DNA from: Dialister sp. UBA734 | GTDB lineage: Bacteria; Bacillota; Negativicutes; Veillonellales; Dialisteraceae | Assembly (NCBI GenBank): GCA_002297935.1 | Contig: DBLC01000037.1 | Location: 4,163-16,429, forward strand | Length of the DNA: 12,267 nt | Direction: 5' to 3' | Part shown: piece after piece, positions 6,228-12,267 of the stretch | How the letters are laid out: the number at the start of each line of letters is the position of its first letter | Position numbering within the stretch: position 1 is the stretch's first letter | Made by a program: the position numbers and the translations under genes | The notes under the pieces: generated by a model | What the model saw: only the letters and a program-made list of their open reading frames with translations | Database searches by the model: none | Told to the model about the DNA's origin: nothing

Positions 6228-7548
6228 TTCTCAAATGACGATACAACAATAAACAAATCATCGTCGATAGCAGCGATCCTAACGGCGATGCCCAGCCCAT
6301 GGGATAGAGGGTGGTGGGGAAGAGAACCGCTGCGGCGTAGGTGAGGGGGATGCGAGTGGTGCAGGTGGAGACCATGTTGTGGAAGAAGGAATACATGGAT
6401 TTCTTGTAGGCGCTGAAATAGCCGCTATAGCAGAATTGAAAACCGGCAAAAAGGACGTCCCACACGTAAGAACGAAAATATTCGCCGCCTAGTCGAATGA
6501 CTTCTGCTTCATGGGGAACGAAGAGAGAAACTACCCATTCAGCTTTCCCGTGCACAAAGGCGATACAGAGGAATCCAAAGACGGTGCAGACGGCCATGGC
6601 GTAGTACATGCCCCGTCGGCCCCGTTCGTGGTGTCCCGCCCCTGCATTTTGTGCTGCTGTGGCCGCTACGGTGGATAGCATGGCAGACGGAACTAGGAAG
6701 AGGAAGCCGATGACTTTTTCTACGATACCTACCGCAGCAGCCACTTCGACGCCGCGGCTATTGGCAATGATGGTGATGATGAGAAAGGAAATTTGAATCA
6801 ATCCATCTTGAAAAGAAATGGGAAGGCCAATGTGGAGCAGCTGGCGGAGGGGGTACCAATCAGGAGACAGATCTTTCTTGGAAAGAGTGAATCCCAGCGG
6901 GGCATGATACAGATAGAGTCCTGCCAGGAGCACCGAAATGGCTTCAGAGAGAACCGTAGCCACGGCAGCACCGGCGGCGCCCATGCCATAAGGACCGATT
7001 AAGATATAATCCAGTACGATATTGATGAGTCCCGCACAGGCCACAAAGTACATGGGATGCTTCGTGTCGCCCAATCCGCGAAAGATACTGGCAATGACAT
7101 TATAGGCCACAATGAAGGGGAGGCCGGCAAAACAGAGAAGAAGATATTTTCTCGTTTCAGCAATCGCTTCCACGGGTGTAGACAGAATGGCGATGATGCC
7201 ATCGGTGGCAAAGAGAAGAATGGCGGTGAAAATGATGGCTAAAAACGAAAAGAGACAAATCGTATTTCCTACATAAAGAGAAATGGCGCTCTTCTTTTTC
7301 GCGCCTAAGGCATGACCGATGGAAATGGTGCTGCCCATGGCAAGGCCTACAATCATGACGGTCAGCATGTGCATCACTTGACTGCCGATGGAAACGGCGG
7401 TGACCGGCACGGCACCATTGAAACATCCGGTGATAAATAAATCGGCCATGCCGTAGAAGGTTTGTAAAAAGCAGGCGGCGAGATAGGGAATGGCAAAGGC
7501 CATCATCTTTTTGAAAAGCGGCCCTTCGGTGAGATTGGTTTGGATCAT
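6211..7548 (-). CDS. MATE-family multidrug/metabolite exporter
   Basis: A 445-residue inner-membrane protein of the MATE family, which exports drugs or metabolites using Na+ or H+ gradients. About twelve hydrophobic helices are visible in two homologous halves. The N-terminal signature is typical: LTEGPLFKKMMAFAIPYL, then the ADLFITGCF segment with its aspartate near residue 36. The GLAMGSTISIGHALGAKKK loop after helix 2 and the FRGLGDTKHPMYF motif mid-protein also fit. The substrate cannot be inferred. The ribosome site (AAGGAA, 9 nt from the ATG) is modest. It is transcribed alone: a terminator separates it from the LysR gene upstream. Its 3' end, from the KGDTR codons to the TGA, lies inside a repeat unit, so the natural C-terminus may have been replaced when the repeat inserted. 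Function should be unaffected. Confidence 0.93.
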   Translation of the reverse strand: MIQTNLTEGPLFKKMMAFAIPYLAACFLQTFYGMADLFITGCFNGAVPVTAVSIGSQVMHMLTVMIVGLAMGSTISIGHALGAKKKSAISLYVGNTICLFSFLAIIFTAILLFATDGIIAILSTPVEAIAETRKYLLLCFAGLPFIVAYNVIASIFRGLGDTKHPMYFVACAGLINIVLDYILIGPYGMGAAGAAVATVLSEAISVLLAGLYLYHAPLGFTLSKKDLSPDWYPLRQLLHIGLPISFQDGLIQISFLIITIIANSRGVEVAAAVGIVEKVIGFLFLVPSAMLSTVAATAAQNAGAGHHERGRRGMYYAMAVCTVFGFLCIAFVHGKAEWVVSLFVPHEAEVIRLGGEYFRSYVWDVLFAGFQFCYSGYFSAYKKSMYSFFHNMVSTCTTRIPLTYAAAVLFPTTLYPMGWASPLGSLLSTMICLLLYRHLRKGDTR

Positions 7549-7580
7549 TTTGTTACGTTCCTTTTGTTATAGTGATGGCT

Positions 7581-7690
7581 GGTAGCTAGGGATAAGTAGC
7601 TAGGCCCTAGAAATTAGCAATACTGTTACATTAAGCGAAATATGTAGAGATCTCTTTCTTGGAAAAGGTTCTTAAGAACCCTAAGAACCA
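7581..7690 (+). repeat. CTAGGCCCTAG word array and GGTTCTTAAGAACC palindrome
   Basis: At 7581-7617 GGTAGCTAGG and TAGCTAGGCCCTAG words occur, the same family as 1-20, 3390-3431 and 9240-9263. At 7667-7680 GGTTCTTAAGAACC is a perfect 14-bp palindrome, followed by CCTAAGAACC, related to the words at 118-146 and 2232-2266. The array lies in the 5' region of the MATE gene. A minus-strand TTGACA near 7714 has no matching -10, so no promoter is called. Confidence 0.6.
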
Positions 7691-7740
7691 TTAGAATCTT
7701 TTTTATACTGTCAAGATGATAACATAGAAGAAAAAGCAAT

Positions 7741-7777
7741 AAAAAAGAAAAAAAGTGCTGCTATCAGCACTTTTTTT
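7741..7777 (-). terminator. Rho-independent terminator overlapping the LysR stop codon
   Basis: A 13-bp stem (7748-7760 with 7765-7777, core GTGCTG/CAGCAC plus seven A-T pairs) encloses a 4-nt loop. On the minus strand it is followed by CTTTTTT. The LysR TGA (7764-7766) falls at the loop, so the last codons form part of the stem. Confidence 0.9.
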
Positions 7778-8612
7778 CATGGATAAATTGTAGAAGTACC
7801 GCAAAAGCGGGGGATATATGAGTGGGGGCATAGGAAAGAAGAATGGATTCATCAAAAATGGAAGGAAGGGGATGCACCGATAGATCATCATAGGTGTTTT
7901 CTGAAGAAAGTGGGAGAATGGCAAAGCCTTGGGATAAACTAATCCGAAGGAGCTGTTCTGCCAAAGTATGACAAGTGATCACTTGGGAAAATGTATTTCC
8001 AAAGCCTTGCTGAAATCGATTTTGGCATTGGTTATGATAGAGCGGGTTCTCTGTTTTGGTAATGAGAGGTGTGTGTGGAAGAATAGCAGGAATGGTTTGG
8101 TACGTATTCCATAAGGACTGGGAACAAACGAAAGATTGGCTGAAGGGGAAGAGCACTACATGGTACATCCCTTCTGATGGGGAAATGGCATCAGGGGAAA
8201 TCAGTCCATCGATTTGGTGATGAGACAGGTCATCTTGCAGTTCTTTTTCTTGCTTGAAACTAAAGTAAAGTGGTATTTTCGGATAGGCTTTCTGAAAATC
8301 TTTCAGTAAAGGGACTTCTACGTATTCTTGCAAAGCCATGCCTAGATGAATTTCTTGGGTGGGATGGAGAGAATGAAGGAGATTTTCATAGTCCTTAACA
8401 ATGGCGGTGATCCCTTGATAAAAGGTACGGCCTTCTGCTGTTAAGTGAGCTTCTCTATGGTCTCGGACAAATAAGGGGACACCGATTTCTTTTTCCAAAG
8501 AAGCGATGTATTTGCTCATGGTGGTTTGGGCGATATGGCATGTCATAGCCGCTTGGGTAAAATTTTCTAGTTCTGCAGCTTTTAGAAAGTAAGAAATTTT
8601 AGAAAGATCCAT
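7764..8612 (-). CDS. LysR-type transcriptional regulator
   Basis: A 282-residue DNA-binding regulator. The N-terminal winged helix-turn-helix (about 1-60) is clear: LSKISYFLKAAELENFTQAA, then QTTMSKYIASLEKEIGVPLFVR. A linker helix and a periplasmic-binding-protein-like effector domain (about 90-280, starting EIHLGMALQEYVEVPLL) follow. It is slightly shorter than the usual 290-310 residues, with a compact C-terminus (LLQFIHEKKC). Two ATGs are adjacent. I chose 8612 because AGGAG (8620-8624) is 7 nt from it, against 4 nt from the ATG at 8615. The effector is unknown. The MATE gene lies downstream on the same strand beyond a terminator, and no gene is closely divergent. Regulation of the MATE exporter is possible but unsupported. 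Confidence 0.93.
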   Translation of the reverse strand: MDLSKISYFLKAAELENFTQAAMTCHIAQTTMSKYIASLEKEIGVPLFVRDHREAHLTAEGRTFYQGITAIVKDYENLLHSLHPTQEIHLGMALQEYVEVPLLKDFQKAYPKIPLYFSFKQEKELQDDLSHHQIDGLISPDAISPSEGMYHVVLFPFSQSFVCSQSLWNTYQTIPAILPHTPLITKTENPLYHNQCQNRFQQGFGNTFSQVITCHTLAEQLLRISLSQGFAILPLSSENTYDDLSVHPLPSIFDESILLSYAPTHISPAFAVLLQFIHEKKC

Positions 8613-8641
8613 CATATAACTCCTGGTCGTGATTTTTTTGT

Positions 8642-8650
8642 ATTATACCA
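8642..8650 (-). promoter_or_regulatory. Extended -10 promoter of the LysR gene
   Basis: On the minus strand TGG precedes TATAAT (8642-8647), an extended -10 element, with no good -35. It lies about 20 bases before the AGGAG ribosome site, so the leader would be short. Confidence 0.55.
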
Positions 8651-9064
8651 TAGGAAATGTTCCGAATGGGAAAGATGAATCTACTATATAGATGGAGAGG
8701 GAAAAAATCTTTCCGGAATACCCATCTCAGCTTAGGCAATCCAGAAGTACGAACCTTAAGGACTGGGTAGCCAAGAGGAGAGACGGTATAAATTTAAGGT
8801 TTCTGCTTTCCAATCCCAGCCAATCAGCGGGCCCGCAGAGAAGCTGAAAATGAAATTATTACATAAAGAAGCATGGAAGTCCTATCTAGCACCAATTCCT
8901 GATGTTCAGGCTGCTACGACCGAACCTAGAGGTAGCACTTTCTCCGGAAAGCTGTGAAAAGCGCTGTTGCCGATTAGCGGTGGTCATCATTATGGTCATC
9001 AAGGGACAACCGTGCTTCTTTGTAGTGCTATATTAGTAGCTGCTCGTTAATTTAAATTTCAACT
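8651..9064. other. Unassigned 414-base stretch with a TGA-broken frame
   Basis: No recognised gene or RNA. Plus-strand frame 8760-9047 is open except for one TGA at 8955-8957. Translated, it contains an ATG at 8850 (MKLLHKEAWKSYLAP) and, after the TGA, ISGGHHYGHQGTTVLL, ending at TAA 9048-9050. No ribosome site precedes the ATG. It could be a decayed gene end or chance. The text is not built from the repeat words that fill neighbouring gaps, so its origin differs from theirs. Confidence 0.3.
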
Positions 9065-9142
9065 AGGGAAACACTGATTTAATCATGCTTTGGATAAAAA
9101 TTCATATGATTTCAAACTCTTTGATTAAATCAGCGTTTCCCT
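9065..9142. repeat. 78-bp element with 20-bp terminal inverted repeats
   Basis: AGGGAAACACTGATTTAATC (9065-9084) pairs with 9123-9142 at 19 of 20 positions, separated by 38 bases. The right half contains TTTCAAACTCTTTGATT (9110-9126), which recurs exactly at 10609-10625. The shape suggests a solo miniature element or hairpin repeat; no target duplication is obvious. Confidence 0.65.
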
Positions 9143-9171
9143 CGAATAAAATCGGATTAGTGATTGCTTAC

Positions 9172-9263
9172 GGTTGTTAGTTGTTTGTTGTTGGGACCAA
9201 ACAACCGATAACTAACAACCAACAACATTTCACCACATGTCCTAGGGCCTAGCTACTAATCCC
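9172..9263. repeat. GTTGTTGG inverted array and CTAGGGCCTAG words
   Basis: GGTTGTTAGTT (9172-9182) and AACTAACAACC (9210-9220) are exact inverted copies within a run of GTTGTT words ending at 9226. At 9240-9263 CCTAGGGCCTAG, then CTACTAATCCC, is the reverse-oriented form of the word family at 1-20, 3390-3431 and 7581-7617. Confidence 0.65.
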
Positions 9264-9288
9264 AAATTCCTATTTTTCTCATTCTCAT

Positions 9289-9317
9289 TTGCAATTTTCT
9301 TATGGTTGCTATAAGAT
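9289..9317 (+). promoter_or_regulatory. Weak promoter candidate of the Fur-family gene
   Basis: TTGCAA (9289-9294) with TAAGAT (9312-9317) at 17 nt, or TATAAG (9310-9315) at 15 nt. Neither is close to consensus. The GAGG ribosome site at 9329-9332 leaves a very short leader. Confidence 0.35.
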
Positions 9318-9339
9318 GGAAATCAAATGAGGTGATTCT

Positions 9340-9750
9340 ATGTACATGACAAATCAACGGAAACGGTTATTTCAGTTTTTTAACGACCATCCAGATTGTT
9401 CTTTTTCGGCCAAAGAAATTCTGGAGAAAATGAATCAGGACGAGACGGCGGCGGTCAGTCTTAGTGCGGTGTATCGGAATTTGGCTTCTTTGGCGGAAGC
9501 GGGGCTGATTTTGAAGTCTGCGTCCGTGGAGGGGCAGGAAACGAAGTATCGCTATGTGGGGGCCGAGGCTTGCCAGCATGAATTGCATATGACTTGTTTG
9601 TGCTGCGGGAAAACATCCCATGTGGATCATGGAACGGCGGAATCTTTGAACAAAGCTCTCCAAGGAAATGACCAGTTCCAAATGAATGTGGGACAAACCA
9701 CCATTTATGGATTGTGCAAAGATTGTCAGAAGAAACATTCAAATTCATAG
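9340..9750 (+). CDS. Fur-family metalloregulator (possibly Zur-like)
   Basis: A 136-residue repressor of the Fur/Zur/PerR family. The winged helix (about 1-75) includes the recognition region VSLSAVYRNLASLAEAGLI (39-57). The dimerisation and metal domain follows, with C78, H80, H83, CxxC at C86-C89, H94, H97 and a second CxxC at C126-C129. The two CxxC pairs form a structural zinc site in this family, and the histidines suggest the sensory site. GAGG lies 7 nt before the ATG. The metal cannot be fixed from sequence. The metal ABC importer 1 kb downstream, with twin palindromic operators, makes zinc (Zur) the best guess; iron or peroxide sensing remain possible. No clear operator precedes this gene itself. 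Confidence 0.92.
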   Translation: MYMTNQRKRLFQFFNDHPDCSFSAKEILEKMNQDETAAVSLSAVYRNLASLAEAGLILKSASVEGQETKYRYVGAEACQHELHMTCLCCGKTSHVDHGTAESLNKALQGNDQFQMNVGQTTIYGLCKDCQKKHSNS

Positions 9751-9763
9751 AAATATGGATCAT

Positions 9764-9827
9764 GGTTGTTGGTTGTTAGTTGTTGGTTGTTTGAATCTCC
9801 GTCACTGGCAACTAGTCGCTGGCAACG
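9764..9827 (+). repeat. GGTTGTTG array followed by CTGGCAAC words
   Basis: Imperfect repeats of GGTTGTT run from 9764 to 9792, directly after the Fur-family stop. CTGGCAACTAGT and CTGGCAACG follow (9806-9827). These are the same word types as at 9172-9226 and 10519-10712. From 9828 to 9960 I see nothing recognisable. Confidence 0.6.
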
Positions 9828-9960
9828 CAAACTTCCCAACTTGAGATCTACTAGAAATATCGATAAAATCAAAGAAATATTGCGATTTCATAGGACATTT
9901 TATATTTTGTGCCCAATGGAGAAATAGTTTCACTGGAAAGCATACTAAAACGGGAAGTCT

Positions 9961-10238
9961 CATTTCATACCATAAGCAAAACAAATAGCCCCAAGGAATA
10001 ACACAAAGATTCTTCGACACGGCCGTTGGCCGGCTCAGAATGACATAAAGAAGCGAGTTCGGCTAGAGAGTAGAAAAGAACGATTGTAAGCAAAATCGAG
10101 GCTAACAGAGAAGCCGTAGTAGCACCAATGAATCAAAAGACCTTTCTTACCAGCGTCATTCTGAGCCGCCCGAAGGGCGTGTCGAAGAATCTTTGTTGTA
10201 TTCCCCAAGGCAATAAGAAAGAAATGTGGTATGAAATG
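9961..10238. repeat. 278-bp element with 84-bp inverted arms
   Basis: Arms 9961-10044 and 10155-10238 are the same length and match in inverted orientation at about 63 of 84 positions without gaps. Each arm begins at its inner end with GTCATTCTGAGCC, then a small GC hairpin, then GTGTCGAAGAATCTTTG, a motif I know as a widespread bacterial intergenic repeat; each outer end is GGTATGAAATG. The arm hairpins differ by a swapped base pair (CGGCC-AAC-GGCCG against CGCCC-GAA-GGGCG). The 110-base centre has no recognised feature. A separate hairpin lies at 10262-10298 (CATAC and GCTAACA arms). Confidence 0.75.
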
Positions 10239-10381
10239 AGGCAGAGCGTCTGGGGCGTTCACATACAAGGCTAACAGACAAGCATTGTTAGCTGTATGTA
10301 TGGCACTCGGTCATAGATTCTATCCGCGTAAATGATTTTTTAGGTGGGAAGTTCGAGTAACAAAAGAATAGCAATATCATC

Positions 10382-10416
10382 AAAAGAGGATTCTTTTTCG
10401 AAAAGGTCCTCTTTTT
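10382..10416 (+). terminator. Rho-independent terminator upstream of the metal importer
   Basis: AAAAGAGGA (10382-10390) pairs with TCCTCTTTT (10407-10415), and CTTTT/AAAAG pairs inside the loop. The stem ends in TTTTT then AATTT. It sits immediately before the importer promoter and would insulate it from transcription arriving from the Fur-family gene. Confidence 0.7.
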
Positions 10417-10417
10417 A

Positions 10418-10499
10418 ATTTGAGAAATTTTCGCAAATCTATTGACAAGAAGAAAAGACGTGGCTATAATAACATTCGATTTGCGAAAATATCGCAAAT
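10418..10499 (+). promoter_or_regulatory. Consensus promoter bracketed by twin 21-bp operators
   Basis: TTGACA (10442-10447) and TATAAT (10465-10470) are both perfect, with a 17-nt spacer. Operator 1 (10418-10438) reads ATTTGAGA-N5-TCGCAAAT and ends 3 bases before the -35. Operator 2 (10479-10499) reads ATTTGCGA-N5-TCGCAAAT and covers the expected start site. Both are odd-length palindromes around a single central base, like Fur-family sites, with centres 61 bases apart, close to six helical turns. The exact 13-bp inverted pair GATTTGCGAAAAT flanks the promoter. This design fits strong repression, possibly by looping. Binding by the Fur-family protein is inferred. Confidence 0.8.
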
Positions 10500-10518
10500 T
10501 TGTAGACACTTGTTTTTT

Positions 10519-10712
10519 GTTGGCCGTTGTTGGTTGTGTGTTGTTTGTCATTATCCTCCAAGCAACAAACAACGTGCAACCAATAACTGCCAACGCTTAC
10601 TTTTTTTATTTCAAACTCTTTGATTCAATCCGTGCTTTCTTAATAACCGTGGACCGTCAACCGTTAACTGTTAACCGACAACCAACAACCAACAACCAGC
10701 AGTCAACAACCA
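10519..10712 (+). repeat. Structured leader of the metal-importer mRNA
   Basis: The roughly 300-nt untranslated leader is repeat-derived. An imperfect 30-bp hairpin (10519-10548 with 10565-10594, 25 of 30 paired plus wobble pairs) is made of GTTGTTGG words. Next come TTTCAAACTCTTTGATT (10609-10625), shared with 9110-9126, and an ACCGTTAACTGTTAACC/CAACAACC array (about 10648-10712). No known riboswitch is recognised. A reading frame through it is rejected as coding. Confidence 0.55.
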
Positions 10713-10778
10713 GGCTATACCTGTTTATCGTATATATTTCTATGTTTCAAAAAAAATATACAGTAAGGAGTGATCATA

Positions 10779-11768
10779 GTGAAAAAGTTATGGATGGCCT
10801 TTGTGGTCTTTGTGTCTTGTCTTTTGGGAGCTGCGGCTTTGACCGGCTGCACAACCGATAAAAATGCAGCGGCGTCTGCTGGTTCTGCTGCACCGGCGAA
10901 GAAGTTGCACATTGTGTGCACCAATTTCCCTAGTTATGATTTTGTTCGTCATATTGTGAAAGATCATGGGGAAGTGACCATGTTGGTGAAACCGGGGACA
11001 GATATTCATAGTTTTTCTCCTTCCCCAAAAGATTTGAAGGAAATCGCTGATAGTGACCTGTTGGTTTATACCGGCGGCGATTCGGATGAATATGTCGGGA
11101 AGGTGCTCGAATCGGCTGGTAAGAAACCGGAAGCGGTCTTCAAAATGATGGATGCGGTGAAGTTGTCTGAAGAGGAACATCCGGAAGGGATGCAGCCAGA
11201 AGAAAAAGAAAGCGGCGATGGGGATGAGGAAGAAGGTCCAGAAATGGATGAACATGTATGGACTTCCCCTGCCAATGCGATTGTGATTGTTAAAAAACTC
11301 AGTGATTCTATTTCTAAGTTGGATAGTGACCACGCCGCTGATTACCAGAAAAATGCGGACGCCTATGTGAAAGAGCTGACCACTTTGGACAACAATTTCC
11401 GTGACGTGATTGACCATGCCGCTCGGAAAGAAATTATCGTAGGGGATCGTTTCCCTTTCCTGTACTTTGTCAAAGAATATGGTTTGAAATATTACGGCGC
11501 GTTCCCTGGATGCTCTAAGGATACAGAAGCCAATCCGAAGACCATTGCGTTCTTGGTGGATAAAGTGAAGGAAGACAAAATTCCGGTGGTTTTCCACATC
11601 GAAATGTCCAACCAGCAGATGAGCCGTTCCATTGCAGATGCTACGGGGGCGAAAGATTTGCTTTTGAATTCCATTCATAACGTGACACAGAAAGATTTCG
11701 ATGCTGGCGTGACCTATGTGGATTTGATGAATCAGAACGTAAAAACCTTGAAGGAGGCTTTGAATTAA
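10779..11768 (+). CDS. znuA: Metal ABC transporter substrate-binding lipoprotein (ZnuA-like)
   Basis: A 329-residue lipoprotein that should capture zinc (or manganese) outside the membrane for an ABC importer. The signal peptide ends in the lipobox LTGC with lipidated C24, then a small Ala/Ser linker. The cluster A-I fold (from about 42) shows metal-ligand candidates H77 (GTDIHSFSPSP) and H159 (DEHVWTSP). The usual third histidine block reads GDRFPFLYFVKEYGL (222-236), followed by FPGCS, a variant known to me from other Bacillota. E275 and H300 are further candidates. A highly acidic loop (about 129-158, with EEE and GDGDEEEGPE) stands where many ZnuA proteins have a His-rich loop. I chose GTG 10779, 8 nt after AAGGAG (10765-10770); the GTG at 10770 overlaps that site. 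Confidence 0.92.
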   Translation: MKKLWMAFVVFVSCLLGAAALTGCTTDKNAAASAGSAAPAKKLHIVCTNFPSYDFVRHIVKDHGEVTMLVKPGTDIHSFSPSPKDLKEIADSDLLVYTGGDSDEYVGKVLESAGKKPEAVFKMMDAVKLSEEEHPEGMQPEEKESGDGDEEEGPEMDEHVWTSPANAIVIVKKLSDSISKLDSDHAADYQKNADAYVKELTTLDNNFRDVIDHAARKEIIVGDRFPFLYFVKEYGLKYYGAFPGCSKDTEANPKTIAFLVDKVKEDKIPVVFHIEMSNQQMSRSIADATGAKDLLLNSIHNVTQKDFDAGVTYVDLMNQNVKTLKEALN

Positions 11769-12267
11769 ATGAATCTTTTGGAATGTCGGCAGGTGTCTTT
11801 TTCCTATGAAGGAAATACGGTGCTTCGAGATGTCAATTTCACTGTCAAGCAAGGAGATTATCTGGGAATTATTGGTGAAAATGGTTCTGGGAAAAGCACA
11901 CTGCTGAAAGGGATTTTGGGGCTGAAACATCTGTCGGCAGGCCAAATTCTTTTCAAAGAGAAAAGTCGGAATCGAGGGATCGGCTATTTGCCACAGCAAC
12001 AGACCATGAAAAAAGATTTTCCTGCCAGCGTGTGGGAGGTGGTTCTGTCGGGCCGGATCAGTCAGTTATCTTTTCCTTATATATATAGGAAACAAGATAA
12101 AGACTATGCGGACCAGATGCTTTCTTTTTTGAATCTGGATTCTTTACGAAATCGGTCTTTTAGAGAATTATCCGGCGGGCAGCAGCAGCGGGTATTGCTT
12201 GCCCGCGCCCTGTGCGCTACCCGAAAAATGCTGCTCATGGACGAACCTGTTTCCGGGCTTGACCCCA
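11769..12267 (+). CDS. znuC: Metal ABC transporter ATP-binding protein (ZnuC-like), partial
   Basis: The first 166 residues of the importer's ATPase; the gene runs off the right edge. Visible motifs are Walker A GENGSGKST (36-44), the Q-loop region YLPQQQ (73-78), ABC signature LSGGQQQR (134-141), Walker B KMLLMDEP (153-160) and the start of the D-loop SGLDP (162-166). DFPASVWEVVLSGR (83-96) is typical of the zinc/manganese ATPase group. The ATG abuts the binding-protein stop (TAAATG), with AAGGAGG inside the preceding gene, so the two are co-transcribed and probably translationally coupled. A membrane permease gene is expected next. Confidence 0.95.
   Translation, partial: MNLLECRQVSFSYEGNTVLRDVNFTVKQGDYLGIIGENGSGKSTLLKGILGLKHLSAGQILFKEKSRNRGIGYLPQQQTMKKDFPASVWEVVLSGRISQLSFPYIYRKQDKDYADQMLSFLNLDSLRNRSFRELSGGQQQRVLLARALCATRKMLLMDEPVSGLDP

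Noticed and set aside
8651..9064. T-box, SAM or other known riboswitch, or 6S/tmRNA
   Set aside because: No diagnostic motif was found (no AGGGTGGNACCGCG-like T-box sequence, no tRNA-like end), and no terminator or gene follows appropriately.
9802..10268. Two minus-strand open frames of 72 and 77 codons
   Set aside because: They traverse the 84-bp inverted arms, lack ribosome sites and have no coding character.
9172..10712. Possible CRISPR array from the many short repeats
   Set aside because: Repeats are irregular in length and spacing, partly inverted, with no unique spacers and no cas genes.
10442..10861. 139-codon plus-strand open frame
   Set aside because: It covers the promoter, operator and repeat leader and overlaps znuA in another frame; the peptide is repeat translation (TTNNQQSTT).

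Overview
The window looks like chromosomal DNA of a low-to-mid GC member of the Bacillota. The paired ACT-domain (UPF0237) and PFL-like (UPF0210/DUF711) genes, strong AAAGGAG-type ribosome binding sites and TATAAT-type promoters all fit. The very repeat-rich intergenic DNA reminds me of Negativicutes (Veillonella/Megasphaera/Dialister-like), but that placement is an impression, not a proof.

Layout. 149-1987 (minus): a two-component operon, histidine kinase then OmpR-family response regulator, closed by a hairpin terminator. 2492-3256 (minus): exonuclease III, with a promoter and a palindrome over its start site. 3992-5878 (plus): a small ACT-domain protein and a UPF0210 protein. 6211-7548 (minus): a MATE-family exporter, convergent with the UPF0210 gene. 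7764-8612 (minus): a LysR-type regulator whose terminator overlaps its stop codon. 9340-9750 (plus): a Fur-family regulator. 10779 to the right edge (plus): a zinc/manganese-type ABC importer, with a lipoprotein binding protein and the first 166 codons of the ATPase; the permease gene presumably lies outside.

How genes work together. The Fur-family regulator lies just upstream of the metal importer. The importer has a consensus promoter (TTGACA, 17 nt, TATAAT) bracketed by two near-identical 21-bp palindromes. The simplest reading is metal-responsive repression of uptake, probably by this regulator, but that link is inferred. The ACT and UPF0210 genes are a commonly paired duo of unknown biochemical role.

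The most unusual property is the noncoding DNA. About 32% of the window (roughly 3.9 kb) carries no convincing gene. Almost every gap is filled with palindromic elements built from short repeated words (GTTAGAAGTGAGAA, GGTGACT, GTGCGTAAT, CTAGGCCCTAG, CCTGAGAA, GTTGTTGG, AAGGTTAT). In two gaps different word arrays are joined to the same GC-rich hairpin, as if words and hairpins were interchangeable modules. Three gaps hold large inverted elements with arms of about 50-84 bp; one pair of arms differs by a compensatory base-pair change, and another by mostly synonymous changes in a shared reading frame. This repeat system is the best candidate for something undescribed.
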